NCBI GenBank assembly: GCA_030426685.1
Contig: JAUHYC010000006.1
Coordinates: forward strand, 1-64,000
Direction of reading: 5' to 3'
DNA: 64,000 nt
DNA from: Alphaproteobacteria bacterium
GTDB taxonomy: Bacteria; Pseudomonadota; Alphaproteobacteria; Rhodobacterales; Rhodobacteraceae
The position numbers and the translations under genes were made by a program. The notes under the pieces are model-generated. The model saw only the letters and a list, made by a program, of their open reading frames with translations, made no database searches and had not been told where the DNA came from. Positions 18,737 to 28,879 of the stretch are shown here, one piece after another (positions within the stretch are counted from its first letter, which is position 1; every line of letters starts with the position of its first letter).

Positions 18737-19171
18737 ATGCGTCTGCATTTTCTGTTGCCCTTTCTGGCCTTCATCGTGGCCTGCACATCACAAGAGCCAC
18801 CACCGGAATCCCGCAGCGCGCAGTTCGCTGAATACCCTGAAAACCTGTTCAAAACCTTCAAAACAGATTGCGCAGGCCCCGGTGACAACTACGTAAAGAC
18901 TGGCTCAAACAGTTTCGAGTGCAGGGAAACGCTGTCACCTGACGCCACCGCCTATCTGATTCTGAGTTATGATGGCTATCCACAGAACTTGCCCCAGATC
19001 GTGACACGGCTGAGTTCTATGAAGAACCAGAAAGGTTATCGTGTGGATGCCGAACTGTTTTTCCTTGTTCCACAGAAAAACGGTAAAACGCTGAGGATAC
19101 CGGTCGAAAGCAAGGAATTGGATCGGGATTTCTCAAGGCTCTACACGGATTTCGGCGGAACCCCAGTGTAG
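18737..19171 (+). CDS. Putative lipoprotein of unknown function
   Basis: A 144-residue protein with a lipoprotein signal: MRLHFLLPFLAF followed by the lipobox IVAC (cysteine at residue 16). The rest has no motif I recognise. Two cysteines (TDCAGPGD and SFECRETL) could form a disulfide. The residue after the lipidated cysteine is threonine, not aspartate, so outer-membrane sorting is the default expectation. It stands alone between nrdJ and tRNA-Pro. Confidence 0.65.
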   Translation: MRLHFLLPFLAFIVACTSQEPPPESRSAQFAEYPENLFKTFKTDCAGPGDNYVKTGSNSFECRETLSPDATAYLILSYDGYPQNLPQIVTRLSSMKNQKGYRVDAELFFLVPQKNGKTLRIPVESKELDRDFSRLYTDFGGTPV

Positions 19172-19177
19172 AGGAAG

Positions 19178-19254
19178 TGGTCGGGGCGGCAGGATTCGAA
19201 CCTACGACCCCCTGTACCCAAAACAGGTGCGCTACCAGACTGCGCCACGCCCCG
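19178..19254 (-). tRNA. tRNA-Pro (anticodon TGG)
   Basis: The minus strand folds as a 77-nt tRNA with encoded CCA. The acceptor CGGGGCG pairs with CGCCCCG, the anticodon stem CCTGT/ACAGG closes the loop TTTGGGT (anticodon TGG), and the T loop is TTCGAAT. The 5' end lies 43 bases before the end of the DUF192 gene on the same strand. Confidence 0.95.
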
Positions 19255-19297
19255 GACCGTGCGCCTTCCTAAACGCGCCGATTTGATTTGAAAAGCC

Positions 19298-19765
19298 CTA
19301 ACAAGGCCAAATTGCAGGCCCCTGCAAAAAAACTTCGTGGCGCATCTGGGTTCCGGGCCGAATTGCATAGCGCTCAGCCAAGCCAGCGTTGATTTCCAGC
19401 ACCGCATAGACCGAATCGCCGCCCTCGATTGGAGTCAGGTCTCCGGGAATGGCACCTTCATGCACATGCGTAACCAAACCGGTGCGATCAAGGAAAATCA
19501 TGTCGAGTGGGATCAGCGTGTTCTTCATCCAGAACGCAACCGGTTGGGGCGGGTCAAAGATAAACAACATGCCGGATCGGCTTGGCATGGTTTCACGAAA
19601 CATTAGGCCGCGCGATCTTTCTTGCGGAGTCACTGCAAGTTCGACGTCAAATCGGATTTGCGATAGATCGTTCCGCAGTTCGACCCGATCAGGGCGACAT
19701 TCCGCCCGGGCGGTCCCGGTGAACAAACAAGTCAGGATCACCAAGGCTGTTGCGAAGTTCTTCAT
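19298..19765 (-). CDS. DUF192 family exported protein
   Basis: A 155-residue protein with a signal peptide (MKNFATALVILTCLFTGTARA) and a DUF192 domain. Family segments are TPQERSRGLMFRETMP, GMLFIFDPPQPVAFWMKNT, IPLDMIFLD and YAVLEINAG. The small beta-barrel family has no established activity. It lies 7 bases downstream of the double cold-shock gene on the same strand, so the two are probably cotranscribed. Confidence 0.85.
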   Translation of the reverse strand: MKNFATALVILTCLFTGTARAECRPDRVELRNDLSQIRFDVELAVTPQERSRGLMFRETMPSRSGMLFIFDPPQPVAFWMKNTLIPLDMIFLDRTGLVTHVHEGAIPGDLTPIEGGDSVYAVLEINAGLAERYAIRPGTQMRHEVFLQGPAIWPC

Positions 19766-19772
19766 CTGAGAC

Positions 19773-20300
19773 TTAGGTGTTCAGGGCCGCTTCCCAGGCC
19801 AGCACCTGCGCGGCCATCCGTCCGCGCTTGCCATCGATCACCCGCATGGCCAGCGCCTCACCCGGCTGCAAATCGGCCAGGCCCGAGCGACGCAATACCT
19901 CGATATGCAGGAACACGTCTTCGCTGCTGCCAAACACGTTGGCGAATCCGAATCCTTTACCTTTGTCGAACCATTTGACCCGCGCGGCCTCCAACGGAGC
20001 GCTTCCGATCACGCTCGGATCAAGCTCCGCGAAATCGGCCAACATCATGGATTCCGCGCGTACGGGCGGATCAACGCTAATGACCTCAACCGCCTGAACA
20101 CCGCGGTCGGTTTTGTGCGTCATGATCTCGATTCCAGCACCATCCGCGACCGAGCTTTGCCCGAAATTACGCAGGACGTTAACATGCAGCAGAATGTCCG
20201 GACCTCCTTCGTCGGACACAACAAATCCGTACCCCTTGGCGGGGTCGAACCATTTTACGTGTCCACGAACGCGGTACATGCTGTTCATATCTTCTGGCAC
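19773..20300 (-). CDS. Double cold-shock-domain protein
   Basis: A 175-residue protein with two cold-shock (S1-like, nucleic-acid-binding) domains. The first has VKWFDPAKGYGFV (about residues 15-27) with DILLHVNVL; the second has VKWFDKGKGFGFA (about 107-119) with DVFLHIEVL. These correspond to the RNP1 and RNP2 motifs. The domains are joined by an acidic linker. Tandem-domain CspA-like proteins are common in Alphaproteobacteria. The start is taken at the GTG at 20300 behind GGGA; ATGs at 20288 and 20279 are alternatives. Confidence 0.88.
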   Translation of the reverse strand: MPEDMNSMYRVRGHVKWFDPAKGYGFVVSDEGGPDILLHVNVLRNFGQSSVADGAGIEIMTHKTDRGVQAVEVISVDPPVRAESMMLADFAELDPSVIGSAPLEAARVKWFDKGKGFGFANVFGSSEDVFLHIEVLRRSGLADLQPGEALAMRVIDGKRGRMAAQVLAWEAALNT

Positions 20301-20421
20301 TGTTTTCCCATCACGATGATAAGCAGGTCGTTAAGGGTTTGTTGTTTATGGTATTGGCCCGCAAATTCAAGTTGAAAAAATCCCTTGATTACTGGCACTT
20401 GCATTTCACGGTACGCGAGCG

Positions 20422-21027
20422 TCATGGATTCAACCTCTGCACTTGCCAGTCCGAGGCGCCCCCATCACGCCGCCACTGAAACCTGTCATGTAACCGAAAG
20501 GCTCCATCGGCCCAGAATTCGATCTCGACAGGTGACAAACGGTACCCGCCCCAAAATTCAGGGCGTGGCGGATTGGTTCCAAGCTTCGCAGTCACTTTGG
20601 CCACCTCAGCCATCAACGACGCACGACTCTCGAGCGGTTGCGACTGGTGCGACGCCCATGCTCCCAATCTGCTCTTGAGTGAGCGAGAAGCATAGTATTC
20701 ATCCGCCTGCGGTCCATTTTCACGGGTGATTGTACCACGAACGCGAATTTGACGCCGCAAAGATTTCCAATGCATCACAAAGGCGGCTTTACCCGCACCA
20801 TCCAACTCCGCAGCTTTGGAACTGTGGTAGTTGGTGTAAAAGACAAATGCGTCCGGTTCGATTTCCTTCAGCAGGACCATCCGAACGTTCGGCATACCCT
20901 CTTGGTCAACGGTTGCCAGCGCAATCGCGTTCGGGTCGTTCGATTCCGACTTTTCTGCCTCGGCCAACCACCGTCCCGCAATTATAAACGGATCGGCCCC
21001 GGCAAAGATGCCACTGCGCTCGTTCAT
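20422..21027 (-). CDS. pdxH: Pyridoxamine 5'-phosphate oxidase
   Basis: A 201-residue FMN enzyme that oxidises pyridoxine or pyridoxamine phosphate to pyridoxal phosphate. Seen are [23 protein letters not shown] (FMN and phosphate binding), [36 protein letters not shown] and the C-terminal [11 protein letters not shown] with terminal QRLNP, all canonical. AGGGG sits 6 bases before the ATG at 21027, which decides between it and an ATG two codons earlier. Divergent from fabI. Confidence 0.95.
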   Translation of the reverse strand: MNERSGIFAGADPFIIAGRWLAEAEKSESNDPNAIALATVDQEGMPNVRMVLLKEIEPDAFVFYTNYHSSKAAELDGAGKAAFVMHWKSLRRQIRVRGTITRENGPQADEYYASRSLKSRLGAWASHQSQPLESRASLMAEVAKVTAKLGTNPPRPEFWGGYRLSPVEIEFWADGAFRLHDRFQWRRDGGASDWQVQRLNP

Positions 21028-21162
21028 TTCCATCCCCTGGAAACAGTTGATCACGACCCTAAGGCGAGAAGCCGCTGCGGGCAAGAGCACATGGCCTTGA
21101 TGCAGACCAATCAATGGCATAAACCAACCGAACGTAACGCGACGACATGCGGAGAACCGAAG

Positions 21163-21969
21163 ATGTCAAATCAGTTGATGGCCGGAAAACGCGGCCTCAT
21201 CATGGGACTGGCCAATGACAAATCAATCGCATGGGGAATCGCCCGCGCCTTGTCCGATGCCGGGGCCGAGCTTGCCTTTTCCTATCAGGGGGATGCCCTG
21301 AAGAAACGCGTCGATCCTTTGGCGGCGCAATTGGGGAGCGAGATCGTTCTGCCCTGCGATGTCAGCGACGAAGAGTCGATCGACGGCCTCTTCGCGACGC
21401 TGGAAGAAACATGGGGCAAGCTTGACTTCGTGGTTCATGCCATCGGTTTTTCCGACAAGAACGAGCTGCGCGGGCGCTATGTCGACACCAGCCGTGCCAA
21501 TTTCGGGCTGACCATGGATGTTTCGGTCTATTCCTTCACAGCTGTCATGCAGCGGGCGGAAAAAATGATGTCCGAGGGCGGCAGCGCGATCACACTCACT
21601 TACTATGGTGCCGAACAGGTAATGCCGCACTATAACGTGATGGGCGTGGCCAAGGCGGCGCTGGAGGCGTCGGTAAAATATCTGGCCGAGGACCTTGGCA
21701 AAGACGGCATTCGGGTGAATTCGATTTCAGCAGGCCCGATAAAAACGCTGGCAGCCAGTGGCATCGGTGATTTCCGCTATATCATGAAGTGGAACGAGTA
21801 TAACTCGCCCCTGCGCCGCAACGTGACCATTGATGACGTCGGCAAATCGGCGCTTTATCTGTTGTCTGACCTGTCTAGCGGCGTGACCGGGGAAAACCTT
21901 CACGTGGATTCGGGCTATCATATAGTCGGCATGAAAGCCGTCGACGCACCAGACGTTGAAAAGGGTTAA
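21163..21969 (+). CDS. fabI: Enoyl-[acyl-carrier-protein] reductase (NADH)
   Basis: A 268-residue short-chain dehydrogenase family enzyme for the last step of fatty acid elongation. [13 protein letters not shown] is the FabI cofactor-binding variant of the glycine motif. The catalytic pair is in [14 protein letters not shown] (Tyr-x6-Lys), with TYYGAEQ before it. [14 protein letters not shown] is the substrate loop. GGAGA precedes the ATG at 21163. The gpt gene follows after 3 bases on the same strand. Confidence 0.95.
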   Translation: MSNQLMAGKRGLIMGLANDKSIAWGIARALSDAGAELAFSYQGDALKKRVDPLAAQLGSEIVLPCDVSDEESIDGLFATLEETWGKLDFVVHAIGFSDKNELRGRYVDTSRANFGLTMDVSVYSFTAVMQRAEKMMSEGGSAITLTYYGAEQVMPHYNVMGVAKAALEASVKYLAEDLGKDGIRVNSISAGPIKTLAASGIGDFRYIMKWNEYNSPLRRNVTIDDVGKSALYLLSDLSSGVTGENLHVDSGYHIVGMKAVDAPDVEKG

Positions 21970-21972
21970 CCA

Positions 21973-22482
21973 ATGAGCGCCAAGGATCGTCTGCCCCATG
22001 AAAAAGGGTTCCACATCAGTTGGGACCAGATTCACCGCGATTCCCGTGCTCTGGCATGGCGACTGGACGGGCAAGGCCCTGATGATGGCGCGTGGCGCGC
22101 AGTAGTCGCAATTACCCGTGGTGGCATGGCCCCGGCAATGATCGTCAGCCGTGAGCTTGATATCCGCACCGTCGATACCATCAGCGTAAAGTCCTATCAC
22201 CACCAGGCGCAGGGCGAGGCCGAGGTGCTCAAATCCCCGGATGCCGATCTGATGGGAAAAGGCGAAGGCATACTGATCATCGATGATCTGGTCGACAGTG
22301 GCAAAACGCTGGAACTGGTACGTGAGATGTATCCCAAAGCCCATTTCGCGACGGTTTATGCCAAACCCAAGGGCCGCCCGGTTGTTGATACATTCATCAC
22401 TGAGGTCAGCCAGGATACGTGGATCTTCTTCCCGTGGGATATGGCATTGCAATATGTCGAGCCCTACCGGGGCACTGACTGA
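21973..22482 (+). CDS. gpt: Xanthine(-guanine) phosphoribosyltransferase
   Basis: A 169-residue type I phosphoribosyltransferase for purine salvage at the membrane or in the cytoplasm. The PRPP motif is [13 protein letters not shown] (about residues 98-110). [21 protein letters not shown] and the C-terminal [11 protein letters not shown] resemble E. coli Gpt. It begins 3 bases after fabI and is likely cotranscribed with it. Confidence 0.9.
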   Translation: MSAKDRLPHEKGFHISWDQIHRDSRALAWRLDGQGPDDGAWRAVVAITRGGMAPAMIVSRELDIRTVDTISVKSYHHQAQGEAEVLKSPDADLMGKGEGILIIDDLVDSGKTLELVREMYPKAHFATVYAKPKGRPVVDTFITEVSQDTWIFFPWDMALQYVEPYRGTD

Positions 22483-22550
22483 TCCCTGGCCCGTCAGGTC
22501 AAAAGTTTCACAGAGCGCGAGGCAGTGCCTTGCAAACAGACGGTCCCCAC

Positions 22551-23726
22551 ATGACCCAGACACGCACCAGCGCCACATTCCCACCTCCAGTCATGGAGGC
22601 GCGGCGCTGGCTTGAAGGCGTCAGTTTCCCTGCCGACCGGCCTTTGATCAATGTCAGCCAAGCAGCGCCGGTTGACCCGCCCCCTCTCGCATTGCGCCAG
22701 GCCATGGCCGAGTTTGCGCTGAATCAGAGCAGCGCCCACCTCTACGGTCCGGTTCTGGGCAATGGCGATCTGCGGGCCGAGCTTGCGGAGCAGATCGGCG
22801 CGCATTATTCGGCACCGGTCTCGACCGAACAGGTCGCGATCACCTCAGGCTGCAATCAGGCGTTTTCCGCTGTAATCTCTGCCATCACGGATCAGGGGGA
22901 CGAGGTGATCCTGCCGACCCCGTGGTACTTTAACCACAAGATGTGGCTGGACATGGCAGGCGTCAAAGCGGTGGATCTGCCCTGCGGTGATGACCTGCTG
23001 CCCGACCCAGACAGCGCACGGACCCTGATCACCGAGAAAACCCGCGCGATCACGCTGGTTACCCCGAACAATCCCGGTGGCGTGGAATACCCCAGCGAAC
23101 TGGTGCGAGCATTTTATAACCTCGCGCAAGAGACAGGCCTGCGCCTAATCGTCGATGAGACCTATCGCGATTTCGACAGCCGAAGCGGACCGCCACATGA
23201 CCTGTTCCAGCAGCCCAGCTGGGATGACACGTTCGTCCATCTATACTCCTTTTCGAAGGCTTACCGCCTCACCGGGCATCGCGTTGGTGCCATCGCAACT
23301 GGCCAGGCACTTCTGGCCGAGATCGAGAAGTTTCTCGACACAGTTGCCATTTGCCCCGGCCAGATCGGTCAGTTTGCGGCGCTCTGGGGCATGCAGAATC
23401 TATCGCAATGGGTGGAAGGCGAACGGGACGAGATTCTCGACCGGCGCGCAGCAATCACGGAAAACATGCCGCGGCTGACGGACAAGGGTTGGCGCCTGCT
23501 TGGGCTGGGGGCCTATTTCGCCTATTTGGGGCACCCGTTTAACATCCCATCGGATGAACTGGCCAAACGGCTGGTCGCCGAGGCAGGTATCCTGCTGCTG
23601 CCGGGCACCATGTTCATGCCTGAGCATGACGCTGCTGGAAAGCGGCAGATCCGCATCGCATTTGCCAATCTCGACCGGGCTGGACTCTCGCAATTGTTCG
23701 ACCGACTCGAGGTGCTGTCCTTCTGA
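22551..23726 (+). CDS. PLP-dependent aminotransferase, class I/II
   Basis: A 391-residue fold-type I aminotransferase. The PLP lysine is in YSFSKAYRLTGHRVGA (about residue 231), AITSGCNQAFSAVISA forms the phosphate-binding region, and TPNNPGGVEYPSEL and IVDETYRDF carry the conserved asparagine and aspartate. The specific amino donor is unknown. The ATG at 22551 is chosen over an in-frame TTG at 22530. It follows gpt at 68 bases. Confidence 0.87.
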   Translation: MTQTRTSATFPPPVMEARRWLEGVSFPADRPLINVSQAAPVDPPPLALRQAMAEFALNQSSAHLYGPVLGNGDLRAELAEQIGAHYSAPVSTEQVAITSGCNQAFSAVISAITDQGDEVILPTPWYFNHKMWLDMAGVKAVDLPCGDDLLPDPDSARTLITEKTRAITLVTPNNPGGVEYPSELVRAFYNLAQETGLRLIVDETYRDFDSRSGPPHDLFQQPSWDDTFVHLYSFSKAYRLTGHRVGAIATGQALLAEIEKFLDTVAICPGQIGQFAALWGMQNLSQWVEGERDEILDRRAAITENMPRLTDKGWRLLGLGAYFAYLGHPFNIPSDELAKRLVAEAGILLLPGTMFMPEHDAAGKRQIRIAFANLDRAGLSQLFDRLEVLSF

Positions 23727-23806
23727 GCTTGCCCCCCGGCTGTGCGCATCGTATTCAGGGCCGCAACCGACAGGGCAGAAACAGCCGACAAATCCAAGAG
23801 GGCACC

Positions 23807-25648
23807 ATGGCCGCAGGCGTAAAAAAGCTATCCAAAACCTTTGTGTGGATTCTCATGGGTCTGTTGATGCTGGGCCTCGCCGGGTTTGGCGCCACCAGTC
23901 TGACCGGCACGGTGCGAACCGTCGCACAGGTCGGAGATGAGAGCGTTTCGGTCGATGAGTACTTCCGCGAGCTTCAGCGCGAAATTCGTGCGGTCGAGGC
24001 ACAAACCGGCCAACCGATGCAAATTTCGCAGGCTCATGATCTTGGACTGGATCAACTTGCCCTGTCCCGACTGATCGCGTTGGCCGCGCTGGACAATGAG
24101 GTCGGGCAGCTTGGTATTTCGATCGGCGACGAGAATCTGCAGCGCGAGATTGTGCAAATCCCCGCGTTTCAGGGGGTAGATGGCAAATTCGACCGCGAGG
24201 CTTATCAGTTTCAACTTGATCAGGTGGGCATGTCAGATTCCGAATTCGAATCGGACCTGCGCAAAGAATCCGCCCGCACCATCGTTCAGGGCGCTGTCAT
24301 GAGTGGGGTTGAGATGCCCCGCACGCTGACCGAAGCCCTGTCAAACTATGTGCTTTCCCGCCGCAGCTTTACAGTCGCCACACTGTCCTCAGACGCTTTG
24401 GAGACCCCGGTGGCTGAACCAACGGACGAGCAGGTACAGGCGTATTACGAAGAACACACTGACCGTTTCACCCTGCCCCGAACCAAGAAACTGACCTATG
24501 CAATCCTGTCGCCCGAGATGCTGCTGGATACGGTCGAAGTTGACGAGGACTCGCTACGCCGTCTCTATGATCAGCGTGCGGATCAGTATCACCAGCCGGA
24601 ACGCCGTCTGGTCGAGCGTCTGACCTACCCCAGTGAAGCGGCCGCAACCGAAGCACTGGCGCAGTTGGAAGTTGGTGGTGCCGATTTTGAGCAACTGGTT
24701 CGGGACCGCGAACTGGAACTCAGTGATGTTGATCTGGGCGATGTGACCCGCGAGGATCTCGGTGATGCCGCTGACCGTGTGTTCGCCGCTAAGATTGACG
24801 AAGTGGTAGGTCCCTTGCCGTCGACCTTCGGCCCCGCGCTATTCCGGATCAACGGCATGCTGGCAGAAAACAACGTGACATTCGAAGAGGCCGAGCCTGA
24901 GCTGCGCGAGGAACTGGCCGCCGACCGCGCCCGCCGTCTGATTGAGGCGCAGGCCGAAGACATCAACGACATGCTGGCAGGTGGCGCGACGCTGGAAGAG
25001 CTGGCCAATGAGACCGAAATGGAACTCGGTCAGATCGACTGGACCCGGCAAAGCGACGAGGGTGTCGCCGCCTATGACGGCTTCCGCGAAGTCGCCCTTG
25101 CCGTCGAGGAAGAGGATTTCCCTGAGATTGCGTTCCTCGAAGACGGTTCGATCTTTGCCCTGCGTTTGAACGAGGTTCTGCCGGAACGCCCCGAACCACT
25201 GGAGAGCGCAAGGGCGCGGGTTGCCGGTGCCTGGGTGCAGGAAGAAATTGCGAAGGCGCTGCAGAACCAGGCCAATACTGTACTGACTCAGCTTGCAACC
25301 GATGGCGATTTCAGTGCCACCGGCCTGCCCTTCCGCGTCGAAAATGCCCTGACCAGAACCGCGTTTCTGGACGATGTTCCTGCAGATTTCATGACTCAGG
25401 TATTCGAAATGAAACCGGGTGAGTTGCAGGTCATTCCGGGTGCTGACAGCGCGATGATCGTGCGTCTTGATGATGAACTGCCCCCGGCAGAAACCGATGA
25501 GCAGCGCCAGATGCAGGATGCGCTTGCCCAGCAGATGAATCAGGCGCTGGCGCAGAACATCTTTGACATCTATGTGCGCAACGCCCGGACACGTGCGCGC
25601 CCCGTTCTGGATCAGCAAGCGCTGAACGCCGTGCGGGCGAGCTATTAA
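23807..25648 (+). CDS. ppiD: Peptidyl-prolyl cis-trans isomerase, PpiD/SurA-like
   Basis: A 613-residue membrane-anchored folding factor of the periplasm. A single N-terminal transmembrane segment (about residues 12-35, WILMGLLMLGLAGFGA) is followed by a SurA_N-type chaperone domain with EYFRELQREIRAVEAQTG and ISIGDENLQREI. A parvulin-type PPIase region lies around residues 240-350 and an acidic C-terminal chaperone part follows. AGAGGG precedes the ATG at 23807. trpE begins 12 bases after its stop, a pairing common in Rhodobacterales. Confidence 0.85.
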   Translation: MAAGVKKLSKTFVWILMGLLMLGLAGFGATSLTGTVRTVAQVGDESVSVDEYFRELQREIRAVEAQTGQPMQISQAHDLGLDQLALSRLIALAALDNEVGQLGISIGDENLQREIVQIPAFQGVDGKFDREAYQFQLDQVGMSDSEFESDLRKESARTIVQGAVMSGVEMPRTLTEALSNYVLSRRSFTVATLSSDALETPVAEPTDEQVQAYYEEHTDRFTLPRTKKLTYAILSPEMLLDTVEVDEDSLRRLYDQRADQYHQPERRLVERLTYPSEAAATEALAQLEVGGADFEQLVRDRELELSDVDLGDVTREDLGDAADRVFAAKIDEVVGPLPSTFGPALFRINGMLAENNVTFEEAEPELREELAADRARRLIEAQAEDINDMLAGGATLEELANETEMELGQIDWTRQSDEGVAAYDGFREVALAVEEEDFPEIAFLEDGSIFALRLNEVLPERPEPLESARARVAGAWVQEEIAKALQNQANTVLTQLATDGDFSATGLPFRVENALTRTAFLDDVPADFMTQVFEMKPGELQVIPGADSAMIVRLDDELPPAETDEQRQMQDALAQQMNQALAQNIFDIYVRNARTRARPVLDQQALNAVRASY

Positions 25649-25660
25649 AAGAGACGACTG

Positions 25661-27172
25661 ATGGCCCTTACCCCGGATTTTGACAGTTTCGCGCGCGCCT
25701 ATGACGCCTGCGAAAATCAGGTCGTCTACACCCGTCTTGCGGCTGATCTGGATACGCCCGTGTCCCTTATGCTCAAGCTGACCGGCGCGCAGAAAGATGC
25801 GTTCATGCTCGAGTCGGTGACAGGTGGCGAGGTGCGCGGGCGGTATTCAATCATCGGGATGAAGCCTGATCTGATCTGGCGCTGTCACGGCGAGAGTTCG
25901 GCCCTGAACCGGTCAGCCCGGTTCGACGCGGATGCCTTCCAGCCGCAGGACGGCAATCCGATGGACAATCTGCGCGCCCTGCTGGCCGAGAGTCGCATCG
26001 CACTGCCCGACGATCTGCCTCAGGCGGCTGCCGGGCTGTTTGGGTATCTGGGCTATGACATGGTGCGGCTGGTGGAATACCTGCCGGGTGTGAACCCCGA
26101 TCCGCTTGGCCTGCCGGACGCGATCATGCTGCGCCCATCGGTCATTGCGGTACTGGACGGTGTAAAAGGCGAAGTGACCGTCGTGTCACCCGCATGGGTT
26201 AGCGACGGCCAATCGGCCAAGGCAGCCTATGCGCAAGCGGCGGAGCGCGTGATGGATGCAGTGCGCGATCTGGAACGCGCCATGCCTGCCGAGACCCGCG
26301 ATCTGGGCGAAGCGGTCGAAGTTGCCCCCCCGGTGTCGAACTTTACCAAATCCGGCTATATGGAGGCGGTCGAGAAAGCGAGGGAATATATCCGGGCCGG
26401 AGACATCTTTCAGGTCGTCCCAGCACAGCGCTGGACGCAGGACTTCCCACAGCCACCGTTTGCGCTCTACCGCTCGCTGCGGCGCACCAATCCGTCGCCC
26501 TTCATGTTCTATTTCAACTTCGGCGGCTTTCAGGTTGTGGGTGCAAGCCCGGAGATTCTGGTGCGTGTCTTCGGCAACGAGGTCACCATTCGCCCCATCG
26601 CAGGCACACGTCCGCGTGGTGAAACCCCCGAAGAGGACAAAGCGAACGAGGTTGATTTGCTGGCCGACAAAAAGGAACTGGCAGAGCATCTGATGCTGCT
26701 GGACCTTGGCCGCAATGATACGGGCCGCGTGTCGCAAATCGGCACAGTGCGCCCCACCGAAGAATTCATCATCGAACGCTACAGCCACGTGATGCACATT
26801 GTCTCGAACGTGGTGGGTGAACTGGCCGAGGACAAGGACGCGCTGGATGCTTTCTTTGCCGGAATGCCCGCAGGCACCGTTTCTGGCGCACCCAAAGTGC
26901 GTGCGATGGAGATCATCGATGAGTTGGAGCCCGAAAAGCGCGGCATCTATGGCGGCGGTGTGGGATATTTCAGCGCGGGTGGCGACATGGATATGTGTAT
27001 CGCGCTGCGCACGGCCATCGTGAAGGATCACAAGCTCTATATTCAGGCGGGCGGTGGCGTTGTTTATGATAGCGATCCCGAAGCGGAATACATGGAAACC
27101 GTGCATAAATCGAACGCAATCCGCCGTGCTGCGGCCGATGCGGCGCGCTTTACCGGAACCGGAAACGGATAG
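25661..27172 (+). CDS. trpE: Anthranilate synthase component I
   Basis: A 503-residue chorismate-using enzyme that makes anthranilate with TrpG-supplied ammonia. The N-terminal regulatory part carries LLESVTGG-type sequence as MLESVTGGEVRGRYS, the tryptophan-inhibition site region. The catalytic domain has PIAGTRPRGETPEEDK, HLMLLDLGRNDTGRVS, PAGTVSGAPKVRAMEII and GAGGGVVYDSDP-type sequence (QAGGGVVYDSDP). It is separate from trpG, not fused. It lies 12 bases after ppiD; no leader peptide or attenuator is visible in that gap. Confidence 0.95.
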   Translation: MALTPDFDSFARAYDACENQVVYTRLAADLDTPVSLMLKLTGAQKDAFMLESVTGGEVRGRYSIIGMKPDLIWRCHGESSALNRSARFDADAFQPQDGNPMDNLRALLAESRIALPDDLPQAAAGLFGYLGYDMVRLVEYLPGVNPDPLGLPDAIMLRPSVIAVLDGVKGEVTVVSPAWVSDGQSAKAAYAQAAERVMDAVRDLERAMPAETRDLGEAVEVAPPVSNFTKSGYMEAVEKAREYIRAGDIFQVVPAQRWTQDFPQPPFALYRSLRRTNPSPFMFYFNFGGFQVVGASPEILVRVFGNEVTIRPIAGTRPRGETPEEDKANEVDLLADKKELAEHLMLLDLGRNDTGRVSQIGTVRPTEEFIIERYSHVMHIVSNVVGELAEDKDALDAFFAGMPAGTVSGAPKVRAMEIIDELEPEKRGIYGGGVGYFSAGGDMDMCIALRTAIVKDHKLYIQAGGGVVYDSDPEAEYMETVHKSNAIRRAAADAARFTGTGNG

Positions 27173-27207
27173 GAGCACGGCGACAGACCGCTGCCGCCGC
27201 TCATTGA

Positions 27208-28680
27208 TTACGATCCGGAATCGTCTTTCTGAACCTCGTTCATCATCACGGCCGAGATCGGCGCCATCGCCACGCGGCTTCCGCGATCTTCAAGACCCCA
27301 CAGCAACAGGGCCGAGATTGTCTCGGGGCGTAGGCGGCCCAGCATCACCACGGCCCCCTCCTGCCCGGCGCGGAAGGCTGCCTGATCCAGAAAACGCCGC
27401 ATGACCTTGGGGTCCTGCCGGGCGCCGTCAAAATCCCGGAATACAACGCTGGAAGGGACACCATTGCGTGCCGCCAGCTTTTGGACCGTGTTCAGACCAT
27501 TGTCCTGTATCACCAGCCCGCGCCCCGTATCGCCAGCAATCGCTGCGACCTGATCGGCCAGTTTGCGGTTTCCCTGAATGCCGCTGCCAACACCTTCCAG
27601 AATACCAACCGTGTGCGGCAACTGATCCAACCAGACCGACAACGAAACCTCGGCATCCTGAGCGCTGGCCGCTTCGTGCATGTCGATCAGGGCCAGCACC
27701 TCAAACCCAGCCTCACGATGGCGCGCCATTTTTTCGGCCGCATCCGGGTCCGAAGGGCTGACGGCGAAGCTTAGCGGATAAGGAAAGTCCTTCAGCGCCT
27801 CGGCCCCGAACGCGCCTTCATCGTCGATCAGAACAATCGACATCAGCGGCTTTGCATCGGGGTTCTCGAACGCCGCGGCATGTTCCTCGATCGGCTTCAC
27901 TTCAGCGGCAACCACTTCTTCGACTGGCTCGGCGGGTGGATCGTCGCGTTCCGTCAGCGGTACAACACGTTTGCCGATCTGGATTCCGGAATTTGTAGGT
28001 CCATCGCCACTGATCTGCGGTAAAGTCAGGACGCGGGGCTGAACGACCGGACGAGTGTCCTCCTCGCCCTCAACCGCGATAGGGTTGTCCTGGGTCGAAG
28101 TTTCTGGCTCAGAAGCTTCTGGTAGGACCTCGGGGGTTTCTTCGGTTTCCGGCTGCAGGGCGGCGATTTGTGGGGCCTCTTCTTCGGGAATCTCCTCAAC
28201 CACTTCCGGCTGCTGCGCCTCTTCGGACGCCGGGGGCGGCGGTGCCTCGGCGATCACTTCGGGCTCCACCTCTTGCAAGGGCGAGTCAGGCTCGGGCACA
28301 GGTGCCAGAGGTGCGGCGGGCGCGTCGGTTTGCACGGTTACTTCAGCTGACGAAGCCGTTGCCGGGGCATCGGAATCTGCGGGTGTATCGACTGCGTCAG
28401 GGCGTTGTCCGGGCTCAAGTTCGATCCCTGCGAGGGCATCAAGTGAATACGATGCTGCATCCGGGCTTTCCGGACCCGAGGGCGGCAATTCAACCAGATC
28501 GGCATCTGCGCCGGTATCATCAACTTCGATTGCCTGTACGGGGGCCGGAGCCTCCGCCACCTCAGGTGCATCAGCCGACAGGTCAGGTTTGCGGGTCAGC
28601 GGTGTTGTCAGAGACAGAACCGCGCCCAATGCCAATACAGCGACCGCCCCGGCGATCAGTCCACCGAAAAATCCGCCCAT
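27208..28680 (-). CDS. Divergent polysaccharide deacetylase (YibQ-type) with long acidic linker
   Basis: A 490-residue protein with an N-terminal transmembrane anchor (FFGGLIAGAVAVLALGAVLS). About 190 residues of Pro/Glu/Ala-rich low-complexity sequence follow (roughly 35-225), then a C-terminal divergent polysaccharide deacetylase domain from about residue 270 (SIVLIDDEGAFG, PLSFAVSPSDPDA, EVLALIDMHE). The linker probably spans the periplasm or cell wall. The catalytic activity of this branch is unproven. The ATG at 28680 (MGGFFGG) is the usual start. It sits on the opposite strand between trpE and trpGDC. Confidence 0.82.
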   Translation of the reverse strand: MGGFFGGLIAGAVAVLALGAVLSLTTPLTRKPDLSADAPEVAEAPAPVQAIEVDDTGADADLVELPPSGPESPDAASYSLDALAGIELEPGQRPDAVDTPADSDAPATASSAEVTVQTDAPAAPLAPVPEPDSPLQEVEPEVIAEAPPPPASEEAQQPEVVEEIPEEEAPQIAALQPETEETPEVLPEASEPETSTQDNPIAVEGEEDTRPVVQPRVLTLPQISGDGPTNSGIQIGKRVVPLTERDDPPAEPVEEVVAAEVKPIEEHAAAFENPDAKPLMSIVLIDDEGAFGAEALKDFPYPLSFAVSPSDPDAAEKMARHREAGFEVLALIDMHEAASAQDAEVSLSVWLDQLPHTVGILEGVGSGIQGNRKLADQVAAIAGDTGRGLVIQDNGLNTVQKLAARNGVPSSVVFRDFDGARQDPKVMRRFLDQAAFRAGQEGAVVMLGRLRPETISALLLWGLEDRGSRVAMAPISAVMMNEVQKDDSGS

Positions 28681-28879
28681 CGAAATCTCGCCTCTCGCGT
28701 TGTTTCTTGCCTCAACAGCCCGGTGCACCATCTTTTTGTAGTGCTCACCTGCACGGCACCAAGATCGGTATGTCCTCTTGACGCTGCCGCACAAGCCTGA
28801 GCATGTATGTCCCGACATCATACCGTGGCTATGGGCTGTATCGCCAGCCTGAAATGCCCATAGGAAGATAAGTGCTCAA

